In this document: one piece after another, positions 10,033 to 18,167 of the stretch
How positions within the stretch are numbered: the first letter of the stretch is position 1
Layout: each line of letters starts with the position of its first letter
Assembly (NCBI GenBank): GCA_913045625.1
Contig: CAJWPE010000012.1
Span: forward strand, 1 to 32,473
DNA from: an uncultured Chloroflexota bacterium
GTDB taxonomy: Bacteria > Chloroflexota > Dehalococcoidia > Lucifugimonadales > UBA826
DNA length: 32,473 nt
Direction of reading: 5' to 3'
The notes under the pieces: generated by a model
What the model saw: only the letters and a program-made list of their open reading frames with translations
The model's database searches: none
Told to the model about the DNA's origin: nothing
Program-made: the position numbers and the translations under genes

Positions 10033-11394
10033 TTAAAAATCAGCCTCCAGTTTAGTAATTACCACATCTAATTGTGACACAAAGTGATCTATTTCGTCAT
10101 TACTAATACATAGAGGAGGTGCAATTGGAATCACATCACCTGCTCTTCCAAACAACTGATGCTCTTTCATCAATAAAGTTGCTTTGTCAGCTAATTTGAA
10201 GCTAGGGTCGAATTTTTCTTTAGTTTCCCTGTTTTTCACTAACTCTACTGCGCATAGAAGTCCCTTTCCACCCCGTACATCTCCCACGATCTCATGACTT
10301 CTTAATTGTTGTAATTTTTCAAAAAGATAATCTCCCATTTCAGCAGAATTTTGCACAATATTTTCAGCTTCCATAATCCTCAAGTTTTCTATACCTGCAG
10401 CACAAGAAGCTGGATTGCCACCAAATGTGATTAATTGTCTGAAAACAGAATCATCTGATCCTTCAAACTCACTTGCGATTTTTTTACTAGCGATAGCTGC
10501 TCCTATAGGAAGGTATCCGCTAGTTAAGGCTTTAGCTACAGTAGTGATATCTGGTTTGATACCCCAATGTTCTGAAGCAAAAACTTTTCCAGTTCTTCCA
10601 AAGGCATTGATTACTTCATCGCAAATTAAAACTACTCCGTATTTGTCACAAATTTCTCTGATTGTTGGCCAATATTCCGGATGAGGGATATGAATTCCAG
10701 CAGCTGCAGAAATAGGCTCTCCAATGAAAGCTGCTACGGATGAAGGCCCTTCATGAAGAATTGCTCTTTCTAATTCTTTAGCACACTCTAAAGTACATCC
10801 TCCCTTACTGCCGCAACATCGGCCCCTATAGCTATCAGTTTGTTCAATATGAATATTTCCAGGAACTAGAGGTCCAAATCTAGATGAAGGGAATATCCCT
10901 CCTCCTAAACTCATTGTTGCAAGTGTACCCCCATGATAGGATCCTCTTCTGCTAATAATTTTCCATCTATTTCTTTCTCCGATATTGTATTGAAAATTTT
11001 TGGCCATTTTCATAGCCGTTTCAACAGCCTCTGATCCTCCGCTAACAAAATATATTCTAGAGTCTTGGTCTGGTGATAATGATGCAACTTTTGCAGCTAA
11101 TTCTGCTGTAATTGGAGTTACAGTTCCTCCAGGAGAGTAAGAAATGTTAGTCATTTGCTTGTGTACTGCGTCAGCAATTTCACGTCTTCCATGTCCAAGA
11201 TTGACCAACCACATACTTGATAAAGTATCGAACCACTGATTTCCATCTGTGTCGTTTACCCACACCCCTTGAGCAGAATCAACTAGAGTAATTCCATTAT
11301 CCCCAAACATTTCATCAGTTTGTTTTGCGTGAGGCCAAAAATGTTCAGCAGCGTTTTGTTTTATTATTTCTAAGTCTTCACCTGATAAAACCAT
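10033..11394 (-). CDS. Class III pyridoxal-phosphate-dependent aminotransferase
   Basis: Fold-type I omega-aminotransferase of 453 residues. Visible features are SGGSEAVETAMKMAK (118-132) for phosphate binding, SYHGGT (152-157), LICDEVINAFGRTG (257-269) with Asp259 holding the pyridine nitrogen, and the Schiff-base Lys288 in TTVAKALTSG. The Cys-containing insertion near 193-204 (CC...C...CA) is seen in many members. Substrates of the group include taurine, beta-alanine, putrescine and 7,8-diaminopelargonate precursors; none can be chosen from sequence. ATG 11394 has AAAGGAAAT upstream. Translationally coupled to the downstream DAO oxidase. Confidence 0.92.
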   Translation of the reverse strand: MVLSGEDLEIIKQNAAEHFWPHAKQTDEMFGDNGITLVDSAQGVWVNDTDGNQWFDTLSSMWLVNLGHGRREIADAVHKQMTNISYSPGGTVTPITAELAAKVASLSPDQDSRIYFVSGGSEAVETAMKMAKNFQYNIGERNRWKIISRRGSYHGGTLATMSLGGGIFPSSRFGPLVPGNIHIEQTDSYRGRCCGSKGGCTLECAKELERAILHEGPSSVAAFIGEPISAAAGIHIPHPEYWPTIREICDKYGVVLICDEVINAFGRTGKVFASEHWGIKPDITTVAKALTSGYLPIGAAIASKKIASEFEGSDDSVFRQLITFGGNPASCAAGIENLRIMEAENIVQNSAEMGDYLFEKLQQLRSHEIVGDVRGGKGLLCAVELVKNRETKEKFDPSFKLADKATLLMKEHQLFGRAGDVIPIAPPLCISNDEIDHFVSQLDVVITKLEADF

Positions 11395-11406
11395 TTTATT
11401 TCCTTT

Positions 11407-12030
11407 TTATTCAAAAAATGAAATTGCTAGAATCCAAAAAAGTACAATCAATATACTGATTCCCAAAAATATCACCGCACGGTTTTGCAAAATCTTTTTA
11501 TTATTTAGTATTTTCAGTTCTTCGATTTCTGCGTATAACTCGTCTTCTCTTTTTTTAAGAGTGGAAAGATGTTCTTTTTGATTGAATTCAGATTCCATGC
11601 TCAAAACTTTGTTTAATCTTCTAGAGTGTCTTTCTTCTCCTGTATATTTTGCGTCTATAAATGCTTTTACAAGTTCTTTGGCTACTTCTATCCCGATAAT
11701 TCTTGACCCAATACATAAAAGGTTCATATCATCATGCTCAACACCCTGATGAGCTGAATAAATATCATGACATACTGCAGCTCGTGTTCCTTTGATTTTG
11801 TTAGCAGCAACTGATGCCCCTACTCCACTTCCGCAAATCATGATTCCTCTATCAGTTTCTTGTTGTGAAACATTATCAGAGATGATTTTAGCGAAGTCAG
11901 GGTAATCGTCTGTAGATTCATATTCATAAGGGCCTAGGTCAATAGCTTCATGGCCCAAAGATTGAATGTGTTCTATTAATTCTTTTTTAAGTTCAAACCC
12001 ATTATGATCAGCTGTTAATGAGATTCTCAT
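11407..12030 (-). CDS. rpiB: Ribose-5-phosphate isomerase B with an extra C-terminal coiled-coil and membrane helix
   Basis: Residues 1-145 are a complete RpiB: TADHNGFELK near the start, catalytic Cys66 in ICGSGVG, HDIYSAH, His99 in EHDDMN, and the terminal RHSRRLNKV. The enzyme interconverts ribose 5-phosphate and ribulose 5-phosphate, or in LacAB/RpiB relatives other aldose phosphates. The usual family length is about 150 residues; this one has 207. The added tail has a charged, heptad-like segment (about 155-180, LKKREDELYAEIEELK) and one strongly hydrophobic helix (about 185-203), followed by FFE, which would anchor the enzyme to the membrane by its C-terminus. ATG 12030 with GGAGAA upstream is preferred over an in-frame GTG at 12042. 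Confidence 0.93.
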   Translation of the reverse strand: MRISLTADHNGFELKKELIEHIQSLGHEAIDLGPYEYESTDDYPDFAKIISDNVSQQETDRGIMICGSGVGASVAANKIKGTRAAVCHDIYSAHQGVEHDDMNLLCIGSRIIGIEVAKELVKAFIDAKYTGEERHSRRLNKVLSMESEFNQKEHLSTLKKREDELYAEIEELKILNNKKILQNRAVIFLGISILIVLFWILAISFFE

Positions 12031-12042
12031 GATTTCTCCCAC

Positions 12043-12135
12043 GATTTCTATGCAGATTGTAAATTTTTAAATTTATAAGTGCAATGGATAGAATGGTTGA
12101 TTAGTTATTTAGAGTAATATTAGATCGGGTAATAA
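12043..12135. promoter_or_regulatory. Divergent intergenic region between rpiB and the VLRF1-type gene
   Basis: This 93 bp A+T-rich spacer separates two divergent starts and must contain promoters for both. I see no strong consensus pair or repeat in it. Confidence 0.35.
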
Positions 12136-12897
12136 ATGTCTACGAAAATACAATTAGTAAAACAGTCAGAAATATTCATCAATCCTACAGATTTGATGAC
12201 ATATATGCATGAAATGTCAGAAAAATTTTATACAGAGAAGACTGTGTATTTATCTCCTGTTGAAAAAAATGCGTCTAAATCTATTACTCCTAAAATTTCA
12301 GGACCTGTTATTGAGAAGTTAGTTGATGAATTAGATGAGTCAATGACTGGATATATGATAATTCGTAGAGATACGGATGTTTCTGTAATTGTTCCTCCTT
12401 TTCCATTTTCTATGGATGCAATAATTGAAGGTGACGATACGATTATGTTGGAAGATATGTTTGACTCTTCATTTGAAGTTGGAGTAATACTAATTAGATT
12501 AGGTAGATTTGCTGTAGGGGTTTTAAAAGGAGATCAATTGATCTCATCTAAGACGGATACTAGACAAATGAAAAACAGGCATCGTGCGGGAGGGTCTTCT
12601 CAAAGAAGATTTGAAAGAAGTAGAGAACGACTGATCAGAGAACTTTTTGATAAAACTTGTGAAGTTTCTAAATCCTTGTTTGAACCAGAGAAATCTACGA
12701 TCAAATATGTTTTTTTAGGGGGAGAAAAACATACTGTAGGTCGGTTTTTAAACAGATGTGAATATCTCCATAAATCAGGATTTGATATTCAGAGTAGGAT
12801 ACTTTCAGTCGATGTCCCAAATAATGATGCAATCAAATCAATTCACCAAGAAGTGTATAAATCTAAACTTCTCAATTACAAAATAGTGATCGGTTAA
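12136..12897 (+). CDS. Probable acVLRF1-family (Vms1-like release factor 1) peptidyl-tRNA hydrolase
   Basis: Protein of 253 residues. The stretch RHRAGGSSQRRFERSRE (148-164) matches the catalytic loop of the VLRF1/Vms1-ANKZF1 class, in which a Gly-Gly-x-x-Gln motif replaces the GGQ of eRF1; here the Gln is Gln156. It is preceded by a beta-rich segment (VGVILIRLGRFAVGVLKG) and followed by VFLGGEKHTVGRFL, as expected of the eRF1 domain 2/3-like fold. Relatives release nascent chains from peptidyl-tRNA on stalled 50S subunits. The acVLRF1 branch is known from Actinobacteria and Chloroflexota. The assignment rests on this motif and overall layout, not on a database search. Its TAA directly abuts the stop of the convergent SDR gene. 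Confidence 0.72.
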   Translation: MSTKIQLVKQSEIFINPTDLMTYMHEMSEKFYTEKTVYLSPVEKNASKSITPKISGPVIEKLVDELDESMTGYMIIRRDTDVSVIVPPFPFSMDAIIEGDDTIMLEDMFDSSFEVGVILIRLGRFAVGVLKGDQLISSKTDTRQMKNRHRAGGSSQRRFERSRERLIRELFDKTCEVSKSLFEPEKSTIKYVFLGGEKHTVGRFLNRCEYLHKSGFDIQSRILSVDVPNNDAIKSIHQEVYKSKLLNYKIVIG

Positions 12898-13650
12898 TTA
12901 TTTAGCAGTATATCCTCCATCAACTAGAAGAGTTGATCCGGTTATGAAGGACGAATCATCCGAAGCTAAAAAAAGAGCTGTGTTAGCCACTTCTTCAGGT
13001 TTGCCCATTCGGCCCATAGGATGAAGTTCTTCAATGATTTTTTTGGTAGCTTGATTTTCAGTTAATGATTTTGTCATATTTGTTTCTATGAATCCTGGGC
13101 AAATTGCATTGACTCTAATTCCAAATTGAGCCATATGATTAGCTAATGTTTTTGTTAACTGAATAACCGCTCCTTTTGATGGAGGATATGGGTTTAATGG
13201 TGTTCCTAATGTGTCTGGATAACCTACTACACCCATTATGGAAGCGAGATTGATAATGGAGCCTTGTTTTTGAGATTTCATCACCTCTATGGCATATTTA
13301 GATACTAGAAAAATTCCTTTCACATTGACTTCCATGACTCTGTCCCAAATTTCCTCATCATTATTTGTGTTAGGAATAGCATTTCTACTAGTTACTCCTG
13401 CACTATTTACTATTATGTCGATAGTGTTAAATTTTGTGGCAGTGTCACTAATAAGTTTTTCTACTTCAGAAGATTTTGTAACATCTGACTGTATTTGAAT
13501 CACATTGTCTTCAAAGTTCATTTGATCGATGTCTGTAGCAATTACTTTGGCCCCGTGTTCTGAGAAAAGTTTTACACAAGAAGCTCCTATGCCAGAACTT
13601 GCACCTGTAATTAAAGCTATTTTTCCATCTAATCTTTTTTGAGAAGTCAT
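12898..13650 (-). CDS. Short-chain dehydrogenase/reductase (classical SDR)
   Basis: Classical 250-residue SDR. It has TGASSGIG (15-22) for cofactor binding, NSAG (82-85), and a full catalytic tetrad of Asn109 (in EVNVKGIF), Ser137, Tyr155 and Lys159 (YPPSK). The ending FITGSTLLVDGGYTAK is like FabG and related 3-oxoacyl or sugar-alcohol dehydrogenases. Asp40 after the second beta strand (VIATDID) favours NAD(H) over NADP(H). The true substrate cannot be told. It converges without a single spacer base on the upstream VLRF1-type gene. Confidence 0.9.
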   Translation of the reverse strand: MTSQKRLDGKIALITGASSGIGASCVKLFSEHGAKVIATDIDQMNFEDNVIQIQSDVTKSSEVEKLISDTATKFNTIDIIVNSAGVTSRNAIPNTNNDEEIWDRVMEVNVKGIFLVSKYAIEVMKSQKQGSIINLASIMGVVGYPDTLGTPLNPYPPSKGAVIQLTKTLANHMAQFGIRVNAICPGFIETNMTKSLTENQATKKIIEELHPMGRMGKPEEVANTALFLASDDSSFITGSTLLVDGGYTAK

Positions 13651-13687
13651 TTATCACCCAAATAAATAGGCTTTTAAGATATCACAA

Positions 13688-13717
13688 TTGTCTCTTTATG
13701 GGAGACACTGTTAGAAT
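13688..13717 (+). promoter_or_regulatory. Candidate promoter with an inverted repeat in its spacer, upstream of the ferredoxin gene
   Basis: In the 88 bp divergent gap there is a -35-like TTGTCT (13688-13693) and, after 18 bp, a -10-like TAGAAT (13712-13717). The inverted repeat TGTCTC/GAGACA (13689-13694 and 13702-13707, 7-base centre) overlaps the -35 and spacer, a position where a repressor or activator could bind. Confidence 0.4.
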
Positions 13718-13738
13718 CCCCAAATTGAGAGGTGAATT

Positions 13739-14077
13739 ATGCCAGAATATAAGCAACATGTATTAGTTTGTGATGTAGTTAGAGATGATGAAAAACATTG
13801 TGGAGATAAAGGTGGTGGAGATGTGAAAAAGAAATTTGCTGAAGTTCTAGCAGCAAATGACTTACGGAATGATGTGTATCTTTCAAGTGTAGGATGTACA
13901 AGCCAGCATGGCTTATGTCAAATGGATCAAGCAAGTGTGATCATATATGGTGTTAATAACCAAGGTACGTGGTACGTAGCTGACGTAGATGATGTTGAAA
14001 CTTTAGTTAATGAACACATCAAAAATGGAATTATAGTTTCATCATTATTAAATGAAAAAATGAAGGTTAAAATTTAG
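13739..14077 (+). CDS. Thioredoxin-like [2Fe-2S] ferredoxin
   Basis: Small protein of 112 residues. It starts HVLVCDVVRDDEKHC (Cys11, Cys21), and a second pair, Cys53 and Cys60, is in VGCTSQHGLC, followed by VIIYGVNNQGTWYVADVDDVETLVNEHI. That tail is the hallmark of thioredoxin-fold [2Fe-2S] ferredoxins (Shethna-type and NuoE-like), where the chain after the cluster forms a beta strand and a helix starting at a V-x-D-V-x-x-L-V motif. It would carry single electrons in the cytosol. The second Cys pair is seven apart, wider than the usual four, so cluster ligation may be atypical. GAGAGGTGA precedes ATG 13739. Confidence 0.78.
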   Translation: MPEYKQHVLVCDVVRDDEKHCGDKGGGDVKKKFAEVLAANDLRNDVYLSSVGCTSQHGLCQMDQASVIIYGVNNQGTWYVADVDDVETLVNEHIKNGIIVSSLLNEKMKVKI

Positions 14078-14080
14078 ATA

Positions 14081-14545
14081 TTAATCAGAAATTTCTGCGA
14101 TAATTTCTATTTCTATGGGCCAATTATTAGGCAAGCTAGATACTCCTATTGCGCTTCTTGCATGCCTACCCTTGTCCCCAAACACTTCAACTAACAGGTC
14201 TGAACATCCGTTTGTAACTGCGGGGGGGTCAAAAAAGTCAGGGCTGGAATTAACCATTGATAGTACTTTTACGATTTTGGAGACTTTTTCTAAATCACCT
14301 AAATATCCTTTAAGTCTAGCTAATATGTTTATGGCAGTTAGTCTAGCTGATTCGTATCCATCTTCAATACTCAAATCTATGCCAAGTTTTCCTTTGAATT
14401 CTCTACCATCTGAACTAGGCGCTGGCCCTACTCCAGATAGATAAATTAAGTTTCCAGTCCTTACTACAGGAACGTAGTTGGCAACAGGTGCGGGAGAATT
14501 TGGTAAAATAATACCTAATTCTTGAATTTTTGATTCTGCAGACAT
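14081..14545 (-). CDS. RidA/YjgF/YER057c/UK114-family protein
   Basis: Protein of 154 residues matching the longer RidA subgroup. LPNSPAPVANYVPVVRTGNLIYLSG opens the domain, VLSMVNSSPDFFDPPAVTNGCSDLL is the central block, and GRHARSAIGVSSLP contains the conserved Arg of the active site between subunits. Archetypal RidA hydrolyses reactive enamine/imine intermediates made by PLP enzymes. This subgroup is less well characterised and may have a different substrate. It sits 8 bp after the MFS exporter gene and converges on the ferredoxin gene with 3 bp between stops. Confidence 0.9.
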   Translation of the reverse strand: MSAESKIQELGIILPNSPAPVANYVPVVRTGNLIYLSGVGPAPSSDGREFKGKLGIDLSIEDGYESARLTAINILARLKGYLGDLEKVSKIVKVLSMVNSSPDFFDPPAVTNGCSDLLVEVFGDKGRHARSAIGVSSLPNNWPIEIEIIAEISD

Positions 14546-14553
14546 TTTGCCTC

Positions 14554-15780
14554 CTAATTTAGTCGTCTTATTTTTTTGTTAATAGAAAAATATAATAATG
14601 TAAGAACAAATAATAATGTTCCACTGATGGTTAATGAGTTGGCGGTTCCTATTTGTTCAGCTAGTATTCCGAATGGTACCGCACTTAAGGGCATCAATCC
14701 AAATGCCATCATTGCTAAGCTCATTGTTCGGCCTCTAAATTCAGTTGCTGATTTCATTTGAATTAAAGTCATAGTTAATGACATGAAAGCTGCACTAGAT
14801 AGTCCTATAAAAAAAAGAAAAATTAATGCAATTAAATATTCATTTGTTTGCGCAAAAGTTGCTAATGACAATCCCCAAAGAAGACCAAAAAATATTAATA
14901 TTTGCCCTTTTTTTGAACTTTTACCCAAAGCTGCTAATCCAAACGTCCCTACAGTTGCTCCAATTCCAATTGACATTAATAAGTATCCTAATCCATCTGC
15001 GTTTATCCCCAGAATTTCTTTTGCCCAAGCTGGAATTAATACAAAATATGGGAATCCAAACATTACTGCAATAAACATTAATATGAATAACATTCTTAAT
15101 TCTATGTTAGAAAATGCATATTGCATTCCTGCTTTAATATCATTTAGAAAAGATTTAGATTTTTCGTTTCGTTTTGTTTTTTCATAGGTGATTATTGAAA
15201 TAATTAACGCCGACATTAGGAATGTAAAAGATACTGCTATAAACGTACCAGATGTATCTATTAAAATTATAAGAATTCCTGCTATTGCTGGTCCGAATGC
15301 CCTAGATAGATTGTTGCTCGTATTACTTAAAGATATGGCATTCATTAGTTTGTTTTCAGGTACTAAATCAGAGATCATTGCTTGTCTACTCGGCATATTT
15401 AATGACATTAATGATCCATTACAGAAGGCAATTAAAACAACATGCCAATATTGAACTAAGTCAAAGTAATCTAATAAAGCAAGGATTATGATTACTACTG
15501 CATTAGAAAATTGACTAATAGTAATTAGTTTTTTTCTGGAAACTCTATCTGCTAAAGCTCCAGTGATTGGGGAGAAAAAAGTCATAGGTAGTGCAAATGC
15601 TAGAGTCATGATTGAAAGTAAAAAAGGGGAATCGTCAGTAAGCCTTAAAATTAACCAACTTCTTGCTGTGATTTGCATATTTAAAGCAAGCCAAGAAGCA
15701 AAAGATGCCAACCAAAACCATCTGAAATTTTTGTGAACAAACGAAGTAAATATGGATTGATTATTATCTGATTGATGCAA
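14554..15780 (-). CDS. MFS transporter, EntS/MFS_3-like exporter
   Basis: Integral membrane protein of 408 residues with twelve hydrophobic segments in two halves. FRWFWLASFASWLALNMQ begins helix 1, and the motif A loop after helix 2 reads GALADRVSRKK. The early SWLILRLTDDSPFLL and the mid-protein PSRQAMISDLVP are typical of the enterobactin-exporter (EntS) group, which export siderophores or drugs using the proton gradient. The start is TTG 15780: an in-frame TAA lies 15 bases upstream and no ATG occurs before residue 35. No clear Shine-Dalgarno is seen. Co-transcribed with the RidA gene. Confidence 0.88.
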   Translation of the reverse strand: MHQSDNNQSIFTSFVHKNFRWFWLASFASWLALNMQITARSWLILRLTDDSPFLLSIMTLAFALPMTFFSPITGALADRVSRKKLITISQFSNAVVIIILALLDYFDLVQYWHVVLIAFCNGSLMSLNMPSRQAMISDLVPENKLMNAISLSNTSNNLSRAFGPAIAGILIILIDTSGTFIAVSFTFLMSALIISIITYEKTKRNEKSKSFLNDIKAGMQYAFSNIELRMLFILMFIAVMFGFPYFVLIPAWAKEILGINADGLGYLLMSIGIGATVGTFGLAALGKSSKKGQILIFFGLLWGLSLATFAQTNEYLIALIFLFFIGLSSAAFMSLTMTLIQMKSATEFRGRTMSLAMMAFGLMPLSAVPFGILAEQIGTANSLTISGTLLFVLTLLYFSINKKIRRLN

Positions 15781-15917
15781 TGTTAAGAAAAATTATCACT
15801 AGTAACGAATACAGTCAATTAATTCATGTATTACTTTTCTATTATTAGACATTTTTTTTTGTGTAATTACAATTGGTATCAAGTATGATTTAGAAATATA
15901 TTCTGGAGGATAATTTA
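15781..15917. promoter_or_regulatory. Divergent intergenic region between MFS and Gfo/Idh genes
   Basis: This 137 bp spacer is very A+T-rich, with a run of ten T residues near 15852-15861 and the 10 bp palindrome TGTAATTACA at 15862-15871. TATGAT at 15883-15888 could be a -10 for the rightward operon. TGGAGGA at 15903-15909 is the Shine-Dalgarno of the Gfo/Idh gene. Confidence 0.35.
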
Positions 15918-16958
15918 ATGAGTGCAGATAATTTAAATATTGGATTAATTGGTGCAGGAGGGAATACTAAATTAAGGCATATTCCTGGTTTTAATTCTCA
16001 GGAGAGTGTTTTTATTCAAAGTGTATGTAACAGGTCAAAAGAGTCTGGTCAAAAAGTCGCTGATGAATATGGGATTGAAGTAGTACACGAAAATTGGGTT
16101 GAATTATTAGAAGACCCTAATAATGACGCAGTATGTATAGGTACATGGCCGTACATGCATTCAAATATGGTTATTTCAGCATTAGAAAATGGAAAACATG
16201 TAATGACTGAAGCTAGGATGTGTACAACTGCTGCCGAAGCTCATTTGATGTTAGAAACTTCTAAAATGTATCCAGAATTAATTACCCAAATTGTCCCTGC
16301 TCCACATACTTTAAATCTTGATAAGACAATCAAAAAATTAATTTCAGAAGGTTATTTAGGAGACATTATTTCAATTGATGCCTCTGTTACTCAAGGAGGG
16401 TTTATAGATAAAAATAAACCTTTCCATTGGAGGCAAAGTAGAGATTTAAGTGGTTATAACATTATGGGTTTGGGTATTTGGTATGAAGCTATTATGAGGT
16501 GGGTTGGAGATGCTGCAACTGTACAGGCTTTGACTAAAATTAATGTTCCTACCAGAATTGATGAAGATGGTAATACTCAGTTTATTACTGTTCCAGATCA
16601 TGTTGAAATCATATGTGAAATGTATTCAGGCCCTATGATGCATATTAGATTTAGTGATGTCCTAGGCCATGCTTCAGAAGATACCATTTGGTTGTATGGA
16701 ACAGAAGGTACCTTAAAAATTGATGGAACAAATCGAAAAATTTTTGGTGGCAGACGGTCGGATACTGATTTGAAAGAAATTGCTATTAAGCCTGATTTGC
16801 AAGGTGATTGGAGAGTGGAAGAAGAATTTATTAATGCTATTAGAGGACAAGAAAAAATTACTCACACTACGTTTGAAGATGGTGTACGGTATATGGAATT
16901 TATCGAAGCTGTTACTAGAAGTGCTCAGGCTGGTGAGAAAATACATTTGCCATTTTAA
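15918..16958 (+). CDS. Gfo/Idh/MocA-family oxidoreductase, EAR variant
   Basis: Protein of 346 residues with an N-terminal Rossmann fold starting NIGLIGAGGNTKLRHIPGF. The second half has the alpha/beta domain typical of glucose-fructose oxidoreductase and inositol dehydrogenase relatives. In the canonical family the loop after strand 5 is Glu-Lys-Pro; here it reads TEARM, so the usual Lys is replaced. The family oxidises or reduces sugars and cyclitols with NAD(P). The changed loop makes the reaction uncertain. It is the first gene of a plus-strand operon (next gene 9 bp on) and has an excellent Shine-Dalgarno, TGGAGGA. Confidence 0.88.
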   Translation: MSADNLNIGLIGAGGNTKLRHIPGFNSQESVFIQSVCNRSKESGQKVADEYGIEVVHENWVELLEDPNNDAVCIGTWPYMHSNMVISALENGKHVMTEARMCTTAAEAHLMLETSKMYPELITQIVPAPHTLNLDKTIKKLISEGYLGDIISIDASVTQGGFIDKNKPFHWRQSRDLSGYNIMGLGIWYEAIMRWVGDAATVQALTKINVPTRIDEDGNTQFITVPDHVEIICEMYSGPMMHIRFSDVLGHASEDTIWLYGTEGTLKIDGTNRKIFGGRRSDTDLKEIAIKPDLQGDWRVEEEFINAIRGQEKITHTTFEDGVRYMEFIEAVTRSAQAGEKIHLPF

Positions 16959-16967
16959 GGACTCTTT

Positions 16968-18167
16968 ATGATTTATAACTATGAACAATTGACAGCTAAA
17001 TCATTGCCTCCAGACATAAATATGCCTCTAGGTTTGGCAGCGGATGTTAAATATGTTTTTTCAGTTACTTACACTGATCCTGATGCCATGGAGTTAGATG
17101 GATTAGCAAAAGTGACTTCAGATGTTGTGCTAAGAGAAGGGAAAAATTTGGCTGCGTATCCTCCGGTTCAGGGAGATTTGGGTTTAAGGGAATTTATTGC
17201 TCAAGAACTTGAAAATAAAAGAGGCGCAAAAGTCTCTGTAGACAATATTTTTTTATCTAGTGGGGCTGGTGGAGCGTGTCAGGTATTTGTTGATGCTTAT
17301 ATTGATGATGGTGATTATGTTTTGATGGATCAGTTTTGTTATCACGGCAGTTTGAATATGTTCTTAAAGAAAGGAGCACAAATCATTCACAGTGAAATGG
17401 ATGATTTTGGATTGATTCCTGAAAAAGTTGAAGAGAACATTCAAATGTTAATTTCTCAGGGAACCAAACCCAAAATGATTTATACAATTTCCGTTTTTCA
17501 TAATCCTACAGGGATTACTTTGAGCTATGAGAGAAGAAAGCAACTTATAGAAATTTCAAAGAAATATGGGGTTCCAATTTTAGAAAATGAATCATACGCA
17601 GATTTTCGTATTGATGGGCCTGATTTGCCTCAATCAATGATAGGTATGGATCAAGATGGAGGTGTGATGCATATCTCAGCTTTCACAAAGTTAATGGGTT
17701 GTGGTTTAAGATTGGGATTTGGAGTTTTTCCAGAGCAAGCTCGACCTCCATTAGATGTAATTAAATATGGAGTTAGTCCTAGTCACTTAACATCTATGGT
17801 TGTTCATGAATATTTAAAATCTCATAAAACTGAGTATGTTAGTAATGTTGAAAAATCTTTGCAGGCAAAACGTGATGCTATGTTGCAATCTTTAGGAGAA
17901 TATTTTCCTCCTTCATGTACTTGGAGTGAACCAAATGGTGGAATGATGATTTGGGTAAATCTTCCAGAAGGTACAGATACTTGGAATGCATTGGATAGAG
18001 CAGTAGAGAGAGGTGTTAAATATAATCCAGGTCCAATTTTTAGATCAGATAGAGAGGGGCGAAATCAATTACGCCTTACATTTAGCCATAATTCTCCCGA
18101 AGAAATTAAAGAAGGAATTGCTATTTTAGCCGATGTATTTGAAAAGGAAGGATTTTTTAATGAGTAA
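16968..18167 (+). CDS. PLP-dependent aminotransferase, class I/II (2-aminoadipate aminotransferase-like)
   Basis: Fold-type I aminotransferase of 399 residues. It has SSGAGGACQVFVDAY for phosphate binding, FHNPTG with the conserved Asn-Pro-Thr-Gly, ILENESYADFR where the pyridine-binding Asp/Tyr region lies, the Schiff-base Lys in ISAFTKLMGCGLRLG, and a final NQLRLTFSHNSPEEI with the carboxylate-binding Arg. It resembles the LysN/ARO8 group acting on aromatic or aminoadipate-type amino acids. Its last bases overlap the gatC start by 8 nt (ATGAGTAA), and the upstream Gfo/Idh stop sits in its Shine-Dalgarno, so all are translated as one unit. Confidence 0.9.
   Translation: MIYNYEQLTAKSLPPDINMPLGLAADVKYVFSVTYTDPDAMELDGLAKVTSDVVLREGKNLAAYPPVQGDLGLREFIAQELENKRGAKVSVDNIFLSSGAGGACQVFVDAYIDDGDYVLMDQFCYHGSLNMFLKKGAQIIHSEMDDFGLIPEKVEENIQMLISQGTKPKMIYTISVFHNPTGITLSYERRKQLIEISKKYGVPILENESYADFRIDGPDLPQSMIGMDQDGGVMHISAFTKLMGCGLRLGFGVFPEQARPPLDVIKYGVSPSHLTSMVVHEYLKSHKTEYVSNVEKSLQAKRDAMLQSLGEYFPPSCTWSEPNGGMMIWVNLPEGTDTWNALDRAVERGVKYNPGPIFRSDREGRNQLRLTFSHNSPEEIKEGIAILADVFEKEGFFNE

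Noticed and set aside
14783-15454. Plus-strand ORFs opposite the MFS gene
   Set aside because: They mirror the transporter on the other strand, have no family features and no start signals.
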